Source: Armatimonadota bacterium
GTDB lineage: Bacteria; Armatimonadota; Chthonomonadetes; Chthonomonadales; Chthonomonadaceae
Reading direction: 5' to 3'
NCBI GenBank assembly: GCA_028871815.1
Contig: JAGWMJ010000005.1
Location: forward strand, 62,001 to 126,000
DNA: 64,000 nt
Part shown: in pieces, positions 8,411-17,612 of the stretch
Layout: every line of letters begins with the position of its first letter
Numbering within the stretch: the first letter of the stretch is position 1
Notes under the pieces: generated by a model
The model's database searches: none
What the model saw: only the letters and a program-made list of their open reading frames with translations
What the model was told of the DNA's origin: nothing
Program-made: the position numbers and the translations under genes

Positions 8411-9586
8411 ATGAAGAGGCACAGCCAAATTGCGGCTACGGCCGGCGCCATCGTCTGTTTGGCGCTGGCGTGGCGCGCCGCAGGGGCTCAGGAGACACCA
8501 TCCTCCTATCGGCTTGGAGCCGGCGATGTGATTGAGGTTACCGTACCTAACTATGTGGATACGGAAAAGGACCTGGATCAGGTACTTACCGTCTTGCCGG
8601 ACGGCACTATCACCTACCCCGAAATCGGCCGTGTGGTTGCGGCCGGCATTACGCCCGAGAAACTCGGCGCCGAGATACAGACCGTGCTCAGCAAGACGCG
8701 CAACAACGCGGACGTGCTGGTGATTGTCAAGGAGGTTCACTCCCGTAAGGTGAGCGTGGTTGGCGCCGTACACCAGCAAGGCCAGTACGACCTGGGACCA
8801 GGCTGGCGCGTTATGGACGCGATAGCCGCGGCCGGCGGACTTTCGACCGAGGTTCAGTGGACCAAAGGCCGATTGATCCGCGGACCATCTACGGTCGCGT
8901 TGAACCTTGTCGAGGCGCTCGCCCTGCCGAACTCCGACGCCAATCCAACGCTGCGCCCGGGCGACCTCGTTATTCTGGACCAGCAAGACGTGCACAACCA
9001 GGTGCATGTGCTGGGAGCCGTGGCGCGGGCCGGCGCGTACGATCTCGAACAGAACATGACGCTCTTCTCGCTGCTCTCTGAGGCCGGCGGCGCGTCGGAC
9101 AATGCAGCCCTGAAGCAGGTGTATGTATTGCGTAACGGCAAGCAGATACCGCTCGACCTGTACCCGGTGCTGGCGGAGGGCCGTGATGACCCAACCATCT
9201 CCACGTTCACGATGCATCCGGGCGACACACTCTTTGTACCGGTTATCCAGGCACAGTACGCGGTGATGGGCGATGTGCTCAAACCCGCCTACTACACGCT
9301 GCCGGAGAATCCCGCAGACGCCACGCTCCTCAAAGCCCTCAGCAGGGCCGGCGGTCAGTCAGCCGATGCCGACCTATCCAGAGCTGTGATCATCCATACT
9401 GCCGGCGGCCAGAATACAACCCAGAAGGTGAATATCGCGCAAATGCTCCAGCACGGGGATCTTGCCCCAAACCTGCGCCTGGCCGGTGGCGACGTGCTCT
9501 TCATACCGCCGAAGGGTCAAAAGCGGACTTTCGCAGATTTCTTCTATGCGCTCAGCGGTCTCTCGTACCTGCGAACCTTGTTCTGA
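8411..9586 (+). CDS. Wza-like polysaccharide export protein with SLBB domains
   Basis: Envelope export component, 391 residues from the ATG at 8411. An N-terminal signal peptide (basic MKRHS, hydrophobic stretch to about residue 22, cleavage likely after AAGA near 26) lacks a lipobox, so this is not a typical Wza lipoprotein. A Poly_export domain (YRLGAGDVIEVTV at ~33-45, through ~115) is followed by three SLBB repeats at about 118-195, 198-275 and 285-370. The C-terminal amphipathic helix that forms the Wza outer-membrane pore is not apparent; the protein ends YLRTLF. Together with the kinase upstream it makes the standard co-polymerase/exporter pair. The gene is followed by a strong terminator, so the ligase-like gene behind it is probably a separate transcript. 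Confidence 0.93.
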   Translation: MKRHSQIAATAGAIVCLALAWRAAGAQETPSSYRLGAGDVIEVTVPNYVDTEKDLDQVLTVLPDGTITYPEIGRVVAAGITPEKLGAEIQTVLSKTRNNADVLVIVKEVHSRKVSVVGAVHQQGQYDLGPGWRVMDAIAAAGGLSTEVQWTKGRLIRGPSTVALNLVEALALPNSDANPTLRPGDLVILDQQDVHNQVHVLGAVARAGAYDLEQNMTLFSLLSEAGGASDNAALKQVYVLRNGKQIPLDLYPVLAEGRDDPTISTFTMHPGDTLFVPVIQAQYAVMGDVLKPAYYTLPENPADATLLKALSRAGGQSADADLSRAVIIHTAGGQNTTQKVNIAQMLQHGDLAPNLRLAGGDVLFIPPKGQKRTFADFFYALSGLSYLRTLF

Positions 9587-9614
9587 CAGTCGGCTCGTGA
9601 GCCGGTATCCACCA

Positions 9615-9645
9615 GCAAACGGGGCGGCAAGGCCGCCCCGTTTGC
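9615..9645 (+). terminator. Strong intrinsic terminator-like hairpin after the export gene
   Basis: Perfect 14-bp arms gcaaacggggcggc (9615-9628) and gccgccccgtttgc (9632-9645) enclose a 3-base loop. The T run lies within the 3' arm (cgttt) and is not extended. It is placed 29 bases after the stop codon. Confidence 0.8.
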
Positions 9646-9903
9646 GCATCCGGCGGTAATTGTATAGCGCGGTTCGCGCAACGCCGGCAGTTTTTTAGCG
9701 ACCTACCCGATATTTCACCCAGATGGCACTCTTTTGGGTGTACAATATGGTGCTGCCACTGTGCCGGGGATGGCAGCGCTGTACTCCCCGGCATTACCCT
9801 AAACCCGCGCATGCGGATGTGCAAGGCACCGCATGCCATTTCGTGGACGGTTTGGCGCGGATGTGTAAGTCACCGTGCCGGCCGGCCAGGAGAAAGTTCA
9901 GGA

Positions 9904-12123
9904 ATGAAACGAAAGACTGAAACCTGGTGGGCGCAAGTGCTGCAGAATCGCCTCATAGCACTTGTCCTGGCGATGGTGGTCATAGTACCGCTGATCGCCA
10001 CTCCCGCCGATGGCCGCATCCATGGTGTGGCCGCATTCGCGTTCGAAGGATTGGCGATCCTTCTCTTTGGCACTCTAATCCTGCGGTCCAAGTGGGACCT
10101 TCGGCGGGAGAAGATTGTCGCGTTTCTCAAAACAGGCCCGAACCTGCCTATCCTGGCGCTTGGCGTCCTCGGTGGTATTTCGGTTCTGTATGCAGCCCAC
10201 AAGGGATATGCAGAGCAGGCGCTCCTTCAACTGGTCGCCGGCATTCTGATCTACTTCGTGGCTGCGTACCAGTTCCGCAGGTCTGAGCACCTGACCAAAC
10301 TGGTAGACACTGTCATGGCGGTAGGAGCTGTCGCAGCGATCTACGGCTTTGTGCAGTACGGGCTTTCGAGCACGCACTCGGTAGTCGGACCGTTCGGAAA
10401 CGACCAGCTGATGGGCTCGTTCCTGATGATCCTCCTGCCGCTGCTGGGCATCACCGCCCTTACCGAGAAGTCACCAGCACGCAAAAACGTGGCGATGGTG
10501 GTTACGGTAATGGTGGGCGCATGCCTCGCACTTGCCCACTCACGTAGCGCGTGGCTCGGCCTTACGGCCGGCGCCGCCGTTATTGGCGTACTGGCAATCG
10601 TGCTTGCCCGCCGCGGCACGCAGCTCTTCGGTCGGAAGGCCGACGTGGTGCTGCCGATCGCGATGGTGATTTCCGCCATTGCGCTGTTCCTGTTCCTGGC
10701 GCCGAACAGCGGCTCGATCCTCGATCGGGTTGCCTCAATCGGCAACGCCAACGGCCAAAGCACCTTCATTCAGCGCGAAACCCAGTGGGCCGGCAGTCTG
10801 AAGATGGTTGCTAACAAGCCAATCCTGGGATACGGCATCGGCCAGTATCCTCCGGATCAAGCGGCATTCACTCACGTGGGTGTTACAACCGCCGGCGCCA
10901 AGCTGATGGGCAGCAACGCAGTGCTCCTGCCATCGCTTCTCGAGCAGGCTCACGACTACTATCTGCAGCTTACGGCAGAGCTTGGCCTTACGGGCCTTCT
11001 GCTGATGCTGGCGGTTCTCGGCTCGTTCCTGACATTGGGCCTCATGAAGGTTCGATCGATGGACGCGGGCGTGCGCCGCAACGTACTTCTCGCCTCGATC
11101 GCCGCTATCGTTGCCTTTATGGTTGACGCAATGGCGAGTCCGTCGTGGCAGTTCGGTCAGATTTCGATGTTTATGTGGCTGATGCTGGGCGTTGGCGTAA
11201 GCTGCGCGCGCGGTCATCAGCGCCGGGATCGCGAAGAGGCAGAGGTAGCGGCGTCGCCGCGGCTCAGCCGGGCTACCGCCCTCGTGGGCGCAGGCCTTAT
11301 GGCAACCATGCTTCCCTCCGTGGTCTTCGCGAACATCGGAAACCGCTATGTGCCGCCGGTTAGCGCCACGCTGGGCGCCAGTCCGGATCCTGATCCGGGC
11401 GGAACACAGATCCAGCTGCAGGCGATCGTGCGATTCAACGATGGAAGCACCGTTGACTTCACCAACGACCCGAGCACGGCAACCTTCTCAGCGACGCGAG
11501 TCCGCGGCACGGGCCCGGTCGGGCAGCTGGGCGGACCGAACAACAGCGTGTACAGTCCGGCAGCCGGCGAAAACGATGAGATCCTCTTCAAAGTGAATCT
11601 CAGCGTGCTCGTAACCAGCCGGCAGACCGGCGGCGGTACGATCCACATGCTTCAGGCGTCCCGCGCCGTTGCCGTTGGGAACTTCGTAGTTACAGGTTCC
11701 TCGAGCAACACCGGCGCAGCCATCGCGGGCGGCATTGGCGGCGCAGCGCTTCTTTATGAAGTGTTCGCGGCGCATGGTGGTCCTGCCGCAGGTGGCGGAA
11801 CCGGGAAGAATGTGCTGATTCGGCCAGGTAACGCATCGGTAACTGAGGGGCAGAGCCAGGCGTTTACGCTGTGGGCACGCGTCAACGGCGACAAGCTTGT
11901 TGACGTTACGCTCAGCAAGTACACGCGGTTCACGGTGGAAGGTGGCCACGGCTACCTGACCGGCCCGAACGACTCGGTCTACCAATCGGTTGCCGGAGAG
12001 CCGGAATCGGTTACCGTGACGGGCGAATACAGCGGCCCCGAAGTTCAGGGCAGCGATACCAGCTCGCTTAAGGTTACCGAGGCCATACCCGGACCAGCAG
12101 GTACCAACGCAGGCGATCCGTAA
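9904..12123 (+). CDS. O-antigen ligase/polymerase-like membrane protein fused to two C-terminal beta domains
   Basis: A 739-residue protein from the ATG at 9904 (AGGAG upstream; the frame stays open to 9811). Residues 1-435 form a Wzy/WaaL-type membrane domain with about 12 helices, including the Wzy_C-type landmarks SRSAWLGL (213-220) and EQAHDYYLQL (347-356) in the large periplasmic loop. After a basic linker (439-456), one further helix (~458-476) leads to two beta-rich modules at about 485-592 and 635-725. Both contain a related core: GPNNSVYSPAAGE (544-556) and GPNDSVYQSVAGE (687-699). A Gly/Ala-rich hydrophobic segment at 605-622 separates them. They look like bacterial Ig-like modules and should be extracytoplasmic. 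A -10-like TACAAT at 9741 is the only upstream promoter hint. The gene would polymerise or ligate the polysaccharide exported by the genes upstream. Confidence 0.88.
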   Translation: MKRKTETWWAQVLQNRLIALVLAMVVIVPLIATPADGRIHGVAAFAFEGLAILLFGTLILRSKWDLRREKIVAFLKTGPNLPILALGVLGGISVLYAAHKGYAEQALLQLVAGILIYFVAAYQFRRSEHLTKLVDTVMAVGAVAAIYGFVQYGLSSTHSVVGPFGNDQLMGSFLMILLPLLGITALTEKSPARKNVAMVVTVMVGACLALAHSRSAWLGLTAGAAVIGVLAIVLARRGTQLFGRKADVVLPIAMVISAIALFLFLAPNSGSILDRVASIGNANGQSTFIQRETQWAGSLKMVANKPILGYGIGQYPPDQAAFTHVGVTTAGAKLMGSNAVLLPSLLEQAHDYYLQLTAELGLTGLLLMLAVLGSFLTLGLMKVRSMDAGVRRNVLLASIAAIVAFMVDAMASPSWQFGQISMFMWLMLGVGVSCARGHQRRDREEAEVAASPRLSRATALVGAGLMATMLPSVVFANIGNRYVPPVSATLGASPDPDPGGTQIQLQAIVRFNDGSTVDFTNDPSTATFSATRVRGTGPVGQLGGPNNSVYSPAAGENDEILFKVNLSVLVTSRQTGGGTIHMLQASRAVAVGNFVVTGSSSNTGAAIAGGIGGAALLYEVFAAHGGPAAGGGTGKNVLIRPGNASVTEGQSQAFTLWARVNGDKLVDVTLSKYTRFTVEGGHGYLTGPNDSVYQSVAGEPESVTVTGEYSGPEVQGSDTSSLKVTEAIPGPAGTNAGDP

Positions 12124-12182
12124 TCGCCCATCCGCTGCAGAGTGGACGGGCCTTGCACCGCCTTCCATTCGACGCATAGGAT

Positions 12183-12219
12183 AAAAGGCCGCCGCCCAGC
12201 AGTGGGCGGCGGCCTTTTT
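12183..12219 (+). terminator. Strong intrinsic terminator after the ligase-like gene
   Basis: Perfect 16-bp stem (arms 12183-12198 and 12203-12218; inner parts ggccgccgccca and tgggcggcggcc) with a gcag tetraloop, flanked by AAAA before and TTTTT after. It is the best-formed terminator in the window and could work in both directions. It closes the exopolysaccharide region. Confidence 0.92.
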
Positions 12220-12625
12220 GTCAGATTGTCGGACACGCTCGTAATCTCGAAGGTGCGTGCCCTCTATTGTCCGGCGGGTAGAAACCGTCAGGCTGGCGCC
12301 GCAATGCCGCCGTCGGCCTCGCCTGAATTTCGACGGTCGGCAAGCGCCGGCAGATCCCTCGCAGCGCTCCTGTTAACAGCGCACCACGGCGCTAAGCTAA
12401 AAACATTGGCTGGTGGAGAGTGTACGGCGACCAGACGCCCAACTGCTGGTAATGTGCCGCGCCGAACGCGTTATTTCAGCCCGGTAGTCGCAATAGCTCC
12501 AAGTGACCCCTCCGACAAGCGCTCCTCACACCGGAAGCATCTACGCGCGGAACAGCGGCGTAAGCGAATGGGAGATTGCCAAATCCGGGTATGGCTGCGA
12601 GGCAGTTAACTAGTTCAAAACCACA
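12220..12625 (+). other. Gene-free stretch between terminator and decayed fragment
   Basis: About 400 bases in which no gene, RNA or ordered repeat was recognised. The 155-codon plus-strand frame that crosses the terminator (12142-12609) reads through its stem and has no domain or ribosome-binding site. Confidence 0.45.
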
Positions 12626-12797
12626 CAACGGCGAACCACCGCTCGGTGTTAGGCTCACCACGTGCATGCGACTCAAGCGGAAGGTGGCCACGGGCTACCA
12701 ACGCGCGTGAGTAGCCCGGTCTACCAATAGGTTGGCGGCGATCCGGCAACCGTTACCTTAGCAGTCTCGTACGCAGAGGACCGGAAGTTCAGGGTCA
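12626..12797 (+). pseudogene. Decayed copy of the 3' end of the ligase-like gene (second beta domain)
   Basis: This segment aligns base by base with 11883-12054 inside the ligase-like gene. Both spans are 172 bases, starting at caacggcga and ending near gaagttcaggg. By eye about two thirds of positions match, with long exact blocks such as gaaggtggccacgg and cggtctaccaat. In the parental frame the copy has TAG (12728-12730) where the parent has a serine codon TCG, and small compensating indels. It has no start, no promoter and no downstream continuation. It is best read as the remnant of a tandem duplication of the gene or of its C-terminal module. Confidence 0.8.
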
Positions 12798-12981
12798 CGC
12801 GTGCCCCGCCTTTCCGGCGGTGATTACCGATCTCAACGCGATCAAGACTAATGACACTTCGCGGTACTCGCTCGTCCACTGCACGATCGATTTGCCCCGC
12901 GTTGGCCAGTATCGCAGGCAATTGAGGTGGGGGGTCGCTGTCGACCACCCCACCCCAATTTGTCACCGTCTCGGCCGCAGG

Positions 12982-15900
12982 TTACGGGTTTACCGTAATA
13001 TACGCCGCGCGGGCAATGGAGAGGTAGGTGCCCGTGATGCGAACCACTGTGGTGACGGCTGGCGGTGATGTGACCACACGGAACGTCACGGAGCTGGAAC
13101 CGGCCGGCACCAGCACGTAGCGCGGCGGCAAAGCCACGCCCGGCGCAGATGACACCAGCCTCACGGTGACACCGCCAACCGGCGCAGTGCCGGAGAGGCG
13201 CACCGTACCGGTGGCGGAGGCGCCGCCGACCACCGTGGAGGGGCTGATGCTGACCGACACGAGGTGTACCGGCTGAGGGGTAACCGTGAAGGCCGCACCC
13301 AGCGAGGTCCCGCCGCCTGGCGTTGGATTGGTAACCGTCACTGAGAAAGTGCCTGCCACTGTGAGATCCGTCGCCGGGATGGCGGCAGTGAGCGACGTGC
13401 CGCTGTTGAATGTCGTCGTGAGCCCCGCCCCATTCCATTTTACGACGCTGGTGCTTACGAAACCGGTGCCGGTGACCGTAACGTTCGTCGCGCCGGTTCC
13501 CGCCATCACGGTCGACGGCGACAGACTGCTTATGACCGGCGATGGGTTGTTGATCGCAAACGACAGCGCATTGGATGCCGCGCTTCCCGGGTTGGTGGCC
13601 GTCACGGACGCCGTGCCGGTTGCCGCGATGTCGGTTGCCGGCACAGTGGCCTGAAGCTGCGTAGGACTGGTAACGGTGGTCGTGAGGCCGGTTCCGTTCC
13701 ATGCCACCACAGCACCGCTCTGGAAACCGGAACCGTTTACCAGCAGCGTGAAGCCCGGCCCGCCAACAATGGCGGACGAAGGTGAGAGGCTGGTCAGGGT
13801 TGGTGCGGCCGCGGCGAGCGAGATTTCCCATGCCGACCGGCCATGCGTGTATGCGGCCAACAGGTTCAAACTGGAGTTGAACGCCAGATCAGCAACCTGC
13901 GCATCGGCCAGGCCCGTGCCGAACAGGCTCCATTGCGTGGCCACGGTCGACTGATACACGCCATCATCCGTTCCCACCCAGACGGTGCCGTTCGTCCAGT
14001 TAACCTTGATCGCGTTTGTAGGTATGTCTGGCAGGTTGCCGGTTTCGTCCGTCCATGAGCTGCCGCTGTTCGAGGTAAAGAAGACGTGTCCCGTGCCGGC
14101 GGAACCGGTAAACCGGTCCCGCACGATATAGGCCTGTGCCGCGTTGGCCGGATTGACGCTGATATCCTGAAAGTGATCGGTGAAACCGGTCACATTCCTG
14201 GTCGCCCACGAACCACCATCGTTCGTCGTGACGTAGATGGAGCCGCCTGCGGAGGCATAGACTGTGCTTCCGCTCACGCCTACGCAGTTCACGGTGGCAC
14301 CAGGGTTGTTAAACCCGCTACTGCCGGCTACGCCGATTTCTTTCCAGGTCGTGGTGTCATTTGTGGTTTCCCAGACGCCGGTTGTGGGAAACAGCAGCCG
14401 CGAGGAGTTGGACGGATCCATCGTAAAGTGCGGGTAAAAGTCGGAGCTTTCGCCGCTCGGCGGCCCGGCGGAGTTCCAGGTGCTGCCGCCATCGGTAGAC
14501 TTGGCGAGGTCGTTACCACTGTATGTGTGGTACATGATGAGCGGGTTGGTCTGGTTGATCTTGCAGAATCCCCCATCGCCGCCATCAATCTCGGGCCAGA
14601 TGGTGTTGTTGTTGTACTCCTCGGTCCCGTCGTCCTGGCTTCCGGCTAAGGCGAACAGCGAGTTGGTCGGATGCAGGTCACCGCCGGTGAATTGAGTGGT
14701 CGCGAGGTTGCCGTTGATCGACTCCCACTGCAGGTTGGCGGGGCTCAGGGTGTCCAGCCGCCAGATGCCTCCGTCGCAGCCATTCAGCAGGCGGCCGGAG
14801 GCATCAAAGGTCAACGAATGTTCATCCGTATGCGGTCCGTTACCGGAGGAGTCGCTCTGAACGTTGCTCCACGTCGTGCCGCCATCCGTCGACTCCGCCA
14901 CGTTTTCGCCGCTGAAGTCGCCGGCGCCGGCGATGAAGACCACGCTGGCGTTAGTTGGGCTCACGCCGATCGGCATGTCGTACCATGCCTGTGGCTGCGC
15001 GACGTTGGGCGCAGAAGTCAACTGCGACCAGCTCGTGCCGCCATTGGTCGTCTTCCAGACACCAAGGATTCCGCTTGTGCTGATATTCTCCACAACGCTA
15101 TAGATCGTGCTGGGCGCCGATGGAGCAATCGCAATATGGATCCAGCCAACATTGCCATTGGTGTGCCCGTTGGGGTGGCCGGACAGCAGTGTCCACGTGC
15201 TTCCACTGTCCGTAGATTCGTAGACGCCGTTGTTGGCGCTGCCCCCGACGTTTCCGACCGCACAGTAGACGGTACTCGGCGTTGTTGGGTTTATAGCCAC
15301 ATCGCTGAATGGGTCGATCGACGTTGTAATCGCCGACGTCATCTTGGTCCACGTCGAACCGCCGTCCGTCGATTTGTAGATACCGGGACCGCCGCCGTAG
15401 CTTCCGTTCGCGCCGAAGTCTCCCATGGCTGCGTAGACGATGTTCGCGTTTGTGGGATCGACCGCGATACGCGACGTTGTCATACCGACGAATGCACCGC
15501 CTCCGGTTTCTAATGTCCACGTAGAACCGGCATCGGTAGAGACCAGAATACCGAGGCCATACCGTGAGTCACCGGCATTGTTGGCCTCACCGGTACCGGC
15601 ATAGATCACGTTGGCGTTGGATGGCGCTACAGCGATAGCGCCCATCGCGAGGTCGGGCTCCGTGTCCGTCAGGGGCACCCAGCTCGTACCGCCGTTGGTC
15701 GTTTTCCATACGCCGCCGCCGGCCGGCGCCAGATAGATCGTATTTGCATCGGTGGGGGAACCGGCCGCGTCAGCCACCCGGCCGGACATGCCGGACTCTA
15801 CGCCGAAGCCGTTGAACTCCATAAGCGGCGCAGGACCGATAAGCTGCCACGTTCCACCCAGCTGCGGTGTGTAAAAACCACGCGGCGGCGGAAGCGTCAC

Positions 15901-16041
15901 CTGGTTGAGGAGCATTTGACTGCGCGTCGCGCGCACGTGCAGGATGGGCCGGTGGTTCTGTGCAATTGCCGGAAGGCAGGGGGTGAAACAGGCAGCCAGC
16001 GCGCTTGCCAGTACGGCCGATCTCCGAATTGAAGCGTTCAT
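12982..16041 (-). CDS. Large secreted Asp-box beta-propeller protein with TIG/IPT domains
   Basis: A 1019-residue protein. The ATG at 16041 has GGAG 8 bases upstream and opens a clear signal peptide (MNASIRRS, hydrophobic core, AIAQ near residue 28); the frame is open to 16119. From about residue 90 to 740 there are at least ten BNR/Asp-box units of the form S/T-T-D/N-x-G-x-S/T-W (for example STDGGSTW, TTNGGTSW, STDSGSTW), as in sialidase, VPS10/sortilin and photosystem-assembly propellers. Two TIG/IPT modules follow (SLSPSSAIVGG and SLSPSTVMAG starts), then a last Ig-like module to the C-terminus. No sialidase catalytic set, sorting signal or membrane anchor was seen. A carbohydrate-binding or adhesive surface role is inferred. 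Confidence 0.9.
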   Translation of the reverse strand: MNASIRRSAVLASALAACFTPCLPAIAQNHRPILHVRATRSQMLLNQVTLPPPRGFYTPQLGGTWQLIGPAPLMEFNGFGVESGMSGRVADAAGSPTDANTIYLAPAGGGVWKTTNGGTSWVPLTDTEPDLAMGAIAVAPSNANVIYAGTGEANNAGDSRYGLGILVSTDAGSTWTLETGGGAFVGMTTSRIAVDPTNANIVYAAMGDFGANGSYGGGPGIYKSTDGGSTWTKMTSAITTSIDPFSDVAINPTTPSTVYCAVGNVGGSANNGVYESTDSGSTWTLLSGHPNGHTNGNVGWIHIAIAPSAPSTIYSVVENISTSGILGVWKTTNGGTSWSQLTSAPNVAQPQAWYDMPIGVSPTNASVVFIAGAGDFSGENVAESTDGGTTWSNVQSDSSGNGPHTDEHSLTFDASGRLLNGCDGGIWRLDTLSPANLQWESINGNLATTQFTGGDLHPTNSLFALAGSQDDGTEEYNNNTIWPEIDGGDGGFCKINQTNPLIMYHTYSGNDLAKSTDGGSTWNSAGPPSGESSDFYPHFTMDPSNSSRLLFPTTGVWETTNDTTTWKEIGVAGSSGFNNPGATVNCVGVSGSTVYASAGGSIYVTTNDGGSWATRNVTGFTDHFQDISVNPANAAQAYIVRDRFTGSAGTGHVFFTSNSGSSWTDETGNLPDIPTNAIKVNWTNGTVWVGTDDGVYQSTVATQWSLFGTGLADAQVADLAFNSSLNLLAAYTHGRSAWEISLAAAAPTLTSLSPSSAIVGGPGFTLLVNGSGFQSGAVVAWNGTGLTTTVTSPTQLQATVPATDIAATGTASVTATNPGSAASNALSFAINNPSPVISSLSPSTVMAGTGATNVTVTGTGFVSTSVVKWNGAGLTTTFNSGTSLTAAIPATDLTVAGTFSVTVTNPTPGGGTSLGAAFTVTPQPVHLVSVSISPSTVVGGASATGTVRLSGTAPVGGVTVRLVSSAPGVALPPRYVLVPAGSSSVTFRVVTSPPAVTTVVRITGTYLSIARAAYITVNP

Positions 16042-16523
16042 TACAGGTCTCCGTAGATTCAAAACACATGGGCGCTTCCACCAGATACCGGGCGAACGCC
16101 TCCGGCGCGTGGAACCCATCTGTACGGCGATGGCCGGCGCTGCGGTATGACGCCACCTACCCTTCCGCTACGAGGCGGGGTGGTGCGAGATAAGACGCGC
16201 AGTTGAGCCGGTTCGATTGTCCTTGCCGCCGATGCGGCTGGTTCAGCGGTGTATTCACCACCGGAGATGGATTATACTCCTTTGTTTTGCCAGGCAATTC
16301 GCAAAAAACATCGGGCAGTGCTCGCGCGTAGTTAGCAGGAGGTCGCCACTTTCGCCGCGTGACGCGGGCGACATCGTATGTCGCGCGACACCGGGAGATA
16401 CTGAGCTCTTCGGCGTGACGCTCCGGTGCTCGTTGCTTGGCGCGGGCACGGGAAGCACAGGCTGAAGCGCTCTGCGACCTGGCCGGTACGGGTCTGCAAG
16501 GCTGGCTTGACAAGAGGTCTCAA
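16042..16523. other. Divergent intergenic region between the Asp-box and beta-propeller genes
   Basis: About 480 bases between divergent genes. No coding region is convincing. The one clear element is the minus-strand -10 at 16271-16276. No riboswitch or RNA gene was recognised. Confidence 0.5.
16271..16297 (-). promoter_or_regulatory. Possible promoter of the Asp-box gene
   Basis: On the minus strand a perfect -10 TATAAT (16276-16271) has TTGCCT (16297-16292) 15 bp upstream. The spacing is short, so the -35 is weak. It would leave a leader of about 220 bases. Confidence 0.35.
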
Positions 16524-17549
16524 ATGCGGAGCTCGGATGTTCGATGCTTGATCGGCGTACAGGCGGTGACCTGCGTATTGGTCTTTCTCCTGCTCAGTTG
16601 TCCGGAAGCAGGCTGTGCGCGCAGTACGGCTCCTCCCGTCCTTCACATGGTTGCAGACGTACCGCTCCCAGGGGCGACGACACGATTTGACTATCAGAGC
16701 TACGACCCAACCGCTCACAGGCTCTACATCAGCCACATGGGTGATGGCGCGTTAATCGTATTCGATACGCTTACACGGCAGGTCGTGGCTGTAATTCGTG
16801 GATTGCCCTCTTGCACGGGTGTTCGCGCAGTACCGGCACTTGGCCGCGTATTCGTCAGCTCTCCGGGCCTCCATGCCGTAGCTGTGTACAACAGTCAAAC
16901 CCTCCAGCGCATTGCCCTGATACACGGCCCGCGTTTTCCAGATGGCATCGCGTGGTCTCCCGCCGACGACAGGGTCTTCGTCTCAGACGAGTCGGGGCGC
17001 GCCGTTTGGGCCATCGACGCCGTGCACAACCGGATACTCCGGCGCATTCCGCTGGATGGCGAGGCCGGGAACACGCATTACGATTCCCGCCAGCACCTGG
17101 TATACACCACCAACCAGACGGCCAACGCGCTAGAGGCGATAGATCCTGTGCGGCTGGCGGTGAAGGCTACCTACCCGCTCGCGATCGGCAGGGGCAGCCA
17201 TGGCTGGCTGATCGACGAAAAGCACCAACTGGCCTACATAACCTGTGAGGATGATGCAAGCCTGCTGGTTTTCAATCTGGCGACGCATCGGATCATGGCA
17301 AGTTACCGTGTGGGCGCCGGACCGGATGTGCTGCGAATGGATGCCAATCTTCACCGCCTCTATGTGGCGTGCGAGTCCGGTGTCGTGAATATCTTCCGGC
17401 AGGCTGGTGACCACCTGGCTGAGATTGGTTCGTTGACCGTCCCGGCGGCACATACCGTCGAACTGGATCCAAATACCGGACTGGTCTACCTGGCGCTCAA
17501 GGATATTCACGGACACGCAGTGCTTCGCATCTTGAGAGAGGTTCACTAG
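16524..17549 (+). CDS. YVTN-type beta-propeller lipoprotein or secreted protein
   Basis: A 341-residue protein with an N-terminal export signal (hydrophobic ~9-25) ending in LLSC, a weak lipobox with Cys26. The rest is a seven-bladed-propeller-like series of 40-45-residue repeats, each with a blade such as HRLYISHMGDGALIVFDTLT, DDRVFVSDESGRAVWAID, HLVYTTNQTANALEAID and HRLYVACESGVVNIF. This pattern is typical of YVTN/Lactonase-like propellers. The ATG at 16524 with AGAGGT upstream is preferred over the open frame from 16437. It is followed after 63 bp by an aldolase of the DHDPS/sialate lyase family, so the two may be cotranscribed. Ligand unknown. Confidence 0.85.
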   Translation: MRSSDVRCLIGVQAVTCVLVFLLLSCPEAGCARSTAPPVLHMVADVPLPGATTRFDYQSYDPTAHRLYISHMGDGALIVFDTLTRQVVAVIRGLPSCTGVRAVPALGRVFVSSPGLHAVAVYNSQTLQRIALIHGPRFPDGIAWSPADDRVFVSDESGRAVWAIDAVHNRILRRIPLDGEAGNTHYDSRQHLVYTTNQTANALEAIDPVRLAVKATYPLAIGRGSHGWLIDEKHQLAYITCEDDASLLVFNLATHRIMASYRVGAGPDVLRMDANLHRLYVACESGVVNIFRQAGDHLAEIGSLTVPAAHTVELDPNTGLVYLALKDIHGHAVLRILREVH

Positions 17550-17612
17550 CGATTGGATTCTGCACCCGACGCGCTGTGCGGCGGGCAAGCGGACGCGGCG
17601 GCAGGCCATACC

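Noticed and set aside
12142-12609. 155-codon plus-strand frame after the ligase-like gene.
   Set aside because: It crosses a strong terminator stem and has no start signal or homologous-looking segment.
12982-16041. Sialidase function for the Asp-box protein.
   Set aside because: Asp-boxes alone are structural; the arginine triad and FRIP-type motif were not found.
17553-17612. Upstream TTG start for the aldolase.
   Set aside because: The extra 20 residues precede the conserved fold and have no Shine-Dalgarno sequence.
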